Shown here: one piece after another, positions 5,246 to 7,438 of the stretch | Position numbering within the stretch: the stretch's first letter is position 1 | Layout of the letters: each line of letters opens with the position of its first letter | Source: Chlamydiae bacterium RIFCSPHIGHO2_12_FULL_27_8 | GTDB taxonomy: Bacteria > Chlamydiota > Chlamydiia > Chlamydiales > SM23-39 | DNA length: 7,438 bases | Assembly (NCBI GenBank): GCA_001796155.1 | Contig: MGLU01000020.1 | Span: forward strand, 6,784 to 14,221 | Reading direction: 5' to 3' | Program-made: the position numbers and the translations under genes | Notes under the pieces: generated by a model | The model's database searches: none | What the model saw: the letters and a program-made list of their open reading frames with translations, nothing else | What the model was told of the DNA's origin: nothing

Positions 5246-5860
5246 TTATTCACTTATGATCGTCTCCATAATTGGCTTTAAAAATTTTTCAACCCGAAAT
5301 AATTTAGCATATTGAAAAAGCTTATTTAAATTAGCTTTCTTGCTACGCCAATACATCCTTAAAGCTTCAAGAACAATATCCATTCCAATTTTATTACGAA
5401 ATTTAACGCAGTCAATTAATGTTTTTTCTATATCGAAAATTTTAATAATGCATCCATTAATGATATGTTTATCAACACCGGTTTTTAACAGTTTTTCAGT
5501 AAACCAAAAATATCGCATAGGAGGATAAGAAATTGTAGGCTTATGAGCACTACTTGGCAAAGCTACATAAACAAAATGTGGTATTTGAGTTGTGATCTCA
5601 TGAAAAGCTAAAGCTGAAATGAGGCAGATTACTCCATTAGGAATCTTTTTAGCTGCCGGAATAAAATCAGGCAAAGAAGGTTCAGGCATTGATGAAAGAC
5701 GATATAATCCCCTACTAATAACTTCTAAGAATCCTTTATCTCTAAGTTGATATAGTTCGCGGCGGTGTATACCATAAGAGATAGCTTCCGACATTGTTAG
5801 AATGCCTCCTGCTTTTTTAAATATAGCAACAGCTCTTTCAATTTTTGATTTCTTTTTCAT
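5246..5860 (-). CDS. abiEi: AbiEi-family antitoxin / transcriptional regulator
   Basis: This 204-residue cytoplasmic protein matches the type IV antitoxin AbiEi (COG5340, regulators linked to viral defence). Residues 8-55 form the N-terminal winged helix (RAVAIFKKAGGILTMSEA, then RGLYRL 50-55). The C-terminal domain includes LISALAFHEIT (80-90), KIFDIEKTLIDCV (140-152) and the closing basic helix FRVEKFLKPIMET (188-200). In known AbiE systems AbiEi counters the nucleotidyltransferase toxin AbiEii, encoded directly downstream, and represses the operon by binding paired inverted repeats. Here the length is complete, but no intact abiEii follows: the next gene is the convergent transporter. The ATG at 5860 abuts a dyad operator, and no ribosome binding site is visible. 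The gene sits just 3' of tRNA-Phe. It may be an orphan that protects against AbiEii of incoming elements, or a relic. Confidence 0.8.
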   Translation of the reverse strand: MKKKSKIERAVAIFKKAGGILTMSEAISYGIHRRELYQLRDKGFLEVISRGLYRLSSMPEPSLPDFIPAAKKIPNGVICLISALAFHEITTQIPHFVYVALPSSAHKPTISYPPMRYFWFTEKLLKTGVDKHIINGCIIKIFDIEKTLIDCVKFRNKIGMDIVLEALRMYWRSKKANLNKLFQYAKLFRVEKFLKPIMETIISE

Positions 5861-5907
5861 GGTACAAAAATTCGGACTATTTTAGTTATATCCGCAATAT
5901 TGTACCA
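5860..5907. promoter_or_regulatory. abiEi: Long dyad operator at the abiEi start
   Basis: TGGTACAA (5860-5867) and TTGTACCA (5900-5907) are exact inverted copies. Inside them CGGA (5873-5876) and TCCG (5891-5894) are symmetric about the same centre (5883.5). Each arm is thus a two-block half-site, the layout known for AbiEi operators, where a monomer binds each inverted repeat. The inner arm touches the start codon and the outer arm covers the predicted -10, which fits negative autoregulation. Confidence 0.7.
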
Positions 5908-5925
5908 ATTTTAAAGGAAAGTCAA
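5897..5925 (-). promoter_or_regulatory. abiEi: Likely abiEi promoter
   Basis: On the minus strand TTGACT (5925-5920) is followed after 17 bases by CAATAT (5902-5897); TACAAT (5904-5899) is a closer -10 match but at 15 bases. Either -10 lies inside the outer arm of the dyad, so repressor binding would exclude polymerase. Confidence 0.5.
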
Positions 5926-6048
5926 GAAAATTTTAATTATTAAAAAATTACTACTAAAAATCACTTTAGATTTCTTTAAAATTAACCTCAATTACATCGC
6001 TTAATTTAAGGAAATTGAGTACTCCGGCATTTTCAGGCCAAATCGATA

Positions 6049-6121
6049 TGGCCAGAGCCGGAATTGAACCGGCGACACAAGGATTTTCAGTCCTTTGCTC
6101 TACCAACTGAGCTATCTGGCC
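6049..6121 (-). tRNA. tRNA-Phe (anticodon GAA)
   Basis: This is a 73-base tRNA. The acceptor stem GGCCAGA/TCTGGCC pairs 6115-6121 with 6050-6056, and the discriminator A is at 6049. It has a D arm with GTTGGTA, an anticodon stem AAGGA/TCCTT holding CTGAAAA with anticodon GAA at 6086-6088, variable loop GTGTC and T arm GCCGG-TTCAATT-CCGGC. CCA is not encoded. It lies 78 bases downstream of the protease stop on the same strand, so either co-transcription or its own AT-rich promoter is possible. About 140 bases without a supportable gene separate its 3' end from the abiEi promoter and operator. Confidence 0.97.
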
Positions 6122-6199
6122 TGGTAGAAAATTACATAAAAGTAAAAAATATAATAACATGAATTTAAATTTAAAGTAAAGAATGGCATTGAAAAAGAT

Positions 6200-7438
6200 T
6201 TAAGATGCTTTTTTTAAAGAGGATTCCATCATTATCATATCTTTTAAGATATTAACTGATTCCTGCATTTGAAGGTCTTCAAAAGTTTTATTTTCAAGTT
6301 CAATATCTTCACCGTCTAGTCTGGCTTTAATTTTGACTTGATGTTTTAAAAAATTTTGAAATTCTTTATTATTTGATAGTCTTGTCTGACTGTTTTCTAT
6401 AAGTTTTGATTTTAAATTTTGCCAAAATGTAACTTTTTTTTGTAAATTTGGAAGGTAGTTTTGTTTAAACCAACCTCTAATATTTGAATCTAAATCTGAT
6501 AAATTATCATTATATGCATCGTTTATTTGATCTGCTTTTAATGGATATTCTAGATATCTTTCACCAACAGTATAAGGAAAATAATTACTTGGCATGTCTA
6601 TATCTGCTTGTACTCCCTCAATTTGAGTTGTTTTTCCGGAAACCGTATAATATTTGCCTATTGTTACTTTATAGAAATACTCAGCTTTTTTATCTGTAAC
6701 AGTTTGATATTGAATTGATCCTTTTCCAAAAGTTGTTTTATCTCCTACTATTAATGCAACTCCATAATCTTGAAGAGCTGCAGCAACAATCTCCGAGGCT
6801 GAGGCTGATATTTTTGATGTTAAAACTATTAATGGTCCATTATAAAAAGCTTTGGGAGCAATTGATCTAAGATATCTCATTTCATTATTTGAATTTTTAG
6901 AAATGACAATCACTCCATTTTTCATAAAAATTCCGGCAACTCTTATTGCTTGTGATAAAAATCCCCCTGAATTATCTCTTAAATCTAAAATTAAACCTTT
7001 TAATTTTCCTTTTTTTCTAAAATCATTTATTGCATTTTTAATATCTTTTTCAGCTGAAACCCCATTGGAATTCTCATAAAAAGATTTTAATTCTATTTTT
7101 CCAATAATTCCATCTGTATAAAGTTCATATGAAGCTATAAGTTTCTGATCATCCATAGAGATAGGTTTTTTTTCTAACTTTACCGTCCAAAATGAAGAAT
7201 CTTCATTATCATATCTTTTTAAACCAAGCATAACTTCATTGTTATTATTACCTTTCATCATTTTCATAACTTTATCAAAACCTAGTCCTAAAGTTGATTC
7301 GCCATTAATTTCAGTAATAATATCACCTTCTTTTATTAAATTTGAGTTTTTGGCCGGACTATTGTTTATTAGATCAGCAACGACAACACCGTCAATTGTT
7401 TCTGTTAAGACTAAACCTACCCCTTCGAATTCATTTTC
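6200..7438 (-). CDS. Tail-specific protease (S41), CT441-like; 5' end outside window
   Basis: The frame is open to the right edge, so only the last 412 residues are present; family members have about 600-650. The visible part begins in a PDZ domain (GVGLVL, then VVVADLINNSPA, LIKEGDIITEINGE), which recognises C-terminal tails of substrates. The S41 core follows: YELYTDGIIGKIEL, KGLILDLRDNSGGFL, SASASEI and FGKGSIQ. The catalytic dyad is Ser213 (middle serine of SASAS) and Lys239, with Gln243 assisting. The 26-residue Ser-Lys gap matches chlamydial CT441 as I recall it (25 in E. coli Prc). The C-terminal 120 residues are helical and charged. Such proteases act in the periplasm, trimming or degrading exported proteins; the signal peptide would be outside the window. 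An internal ATG at 7267 is not the start, because the PDZ domain extends upstream of it. tRNA-Phe follows on the same strand. Confidence 0.93.
   Translation of the reverse strand, partial: ENEFEGVGLVLTETIDGVVVADLINNSPAKNSNLIKEGDIITEINGESTLGLGFDKVMKMMKGNNNNEVMLGLKRYDNEDSSFWTVKLEKKPISMDDQKLIASYELYTDGIIGKIELKSFYENSNGVSAEKDIKNAINDFRKKGKLKGLILDLRDNSGGFLSQAIRVAGIFMKNGVIVISKNSNNEMRYLRSIAPKAFYNGPLIVLTSKISASASEIVAAALQDYGVALIVGDKTTFGKGSIQYQTVTDKKAEYFYKVTIGKYYTVSGKTTQIEGVQADIDMPSNYFPYTVGERYLEYPLKADQINDAYNDNLSDLDSNIRGWFKQNYLPNLQKKVTFWQNLKSKLIENSQTRLSNNKEFQNFLKHQVKIKARLDGEDIELENKTFEDLQMQESVNILKDMIMMESSLKKAS

Noticed and set aside
5112..5315. Plus-strand frame of 67 codons overlapping the abiEi 3' end
   Set aside because: No ribosome binding site, biased AT-driven composition, and half of it is antisense to abiEi.
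5966..6160. Minus-strand open frame of 64 codons through tRNA-Phe, ending in a plausible-looking tail (WPENAGVLNFLKL)
   Set aside because: The first part is the tRNA read as protein; the tail has no start codon with a ribosome binding site and no motif I recognise.
6484..7079. Plus-strand frames of 71 and 75 codons inside the protease
   Set aside because: They are antisense shadows of clearly coding S41 protease sequence.
1..7438. CRISPR array or phage genes
   Set aside because: No regularly spaced direct repeats and no phage structural or integrase genes are seen.

Overview
The window is AT-rich bacterial DNA. Its core genes look chlamydial. Bacterial L27 (MAHKKGQGS start, VSVLP end), L21 (YKYKKRKN and GHRQ near the C-terminus), a short Obg GTPase of 327 aa (PKGGPYGGNGG, GFPNAGKST) and a CT441-like tail-specific protease with a 26-residue Ser-to-Lys spacing all fit Chlamydiota. 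The strong AT bias and the accessory genes suggest a chlamydia-related symbiont of amoebae or arthropods more than a classical Chlamydia. This placement rests on motifs recalled by eye, not on a search.

Layout. (1) 1-200: a locally GC-rich, strongly folded stretch that looks like the right end of an IS200/IS605 (tnpB-type) element; the rest of the element would lie left of the window. (2) 197-364, minus: the first 55 codons of a Fic-family gene (DUF4172 N-terminal region), cut off where the folded stretch begins but still with a near-consensus promoter. (3) 502-1860, minus: a Schlafen/AlbA_2-type putative regulator with a GHKL-like ATPase segment and a C-terminal winged helix. Its promoter and the fic promoter share the 9-mer TGAGTTATA. 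(4) 1995-2082, minus: tRNA-Ser(GGA). (5) 2263-5062, plus: rplU, rpmA, obgE and an SLC1-type (DAACS) amino-acid transporter, packed as an operon, with obgE and the transporter overlapping by 4 bases. (6) 5246-5860, minus: an AbiEi-type antitoxin/regulator with a 46-48 bp dyad operator but no intact AbiEii toxin beside it. (7) 6049-6121, minus: tRNA-Phe(GAA). (8) 6200-7438, minus: a tail-specific protease entering from the right edge, with PDZ, S41 Ser/Lys and C-terminal helical regions.

The stable core is ribosome assembly (L21, L27, Obg), nutrient import and periplasmic proteolysis. The accessory genes (Fic remnant, AlbA_2 regulator, AbiEi) sit immediately 3' of the two tRNA genes, a typical position for acquired DNA. 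The most interesting points are the insertion into fic, which might place a transposon guide RNA against fic; the operator words shared by the regulator and the fic remnant; the orphan AbiEi with its symmetric operator; and a transporter whose usual sodium- and carboxylate-binding residues are replaced.
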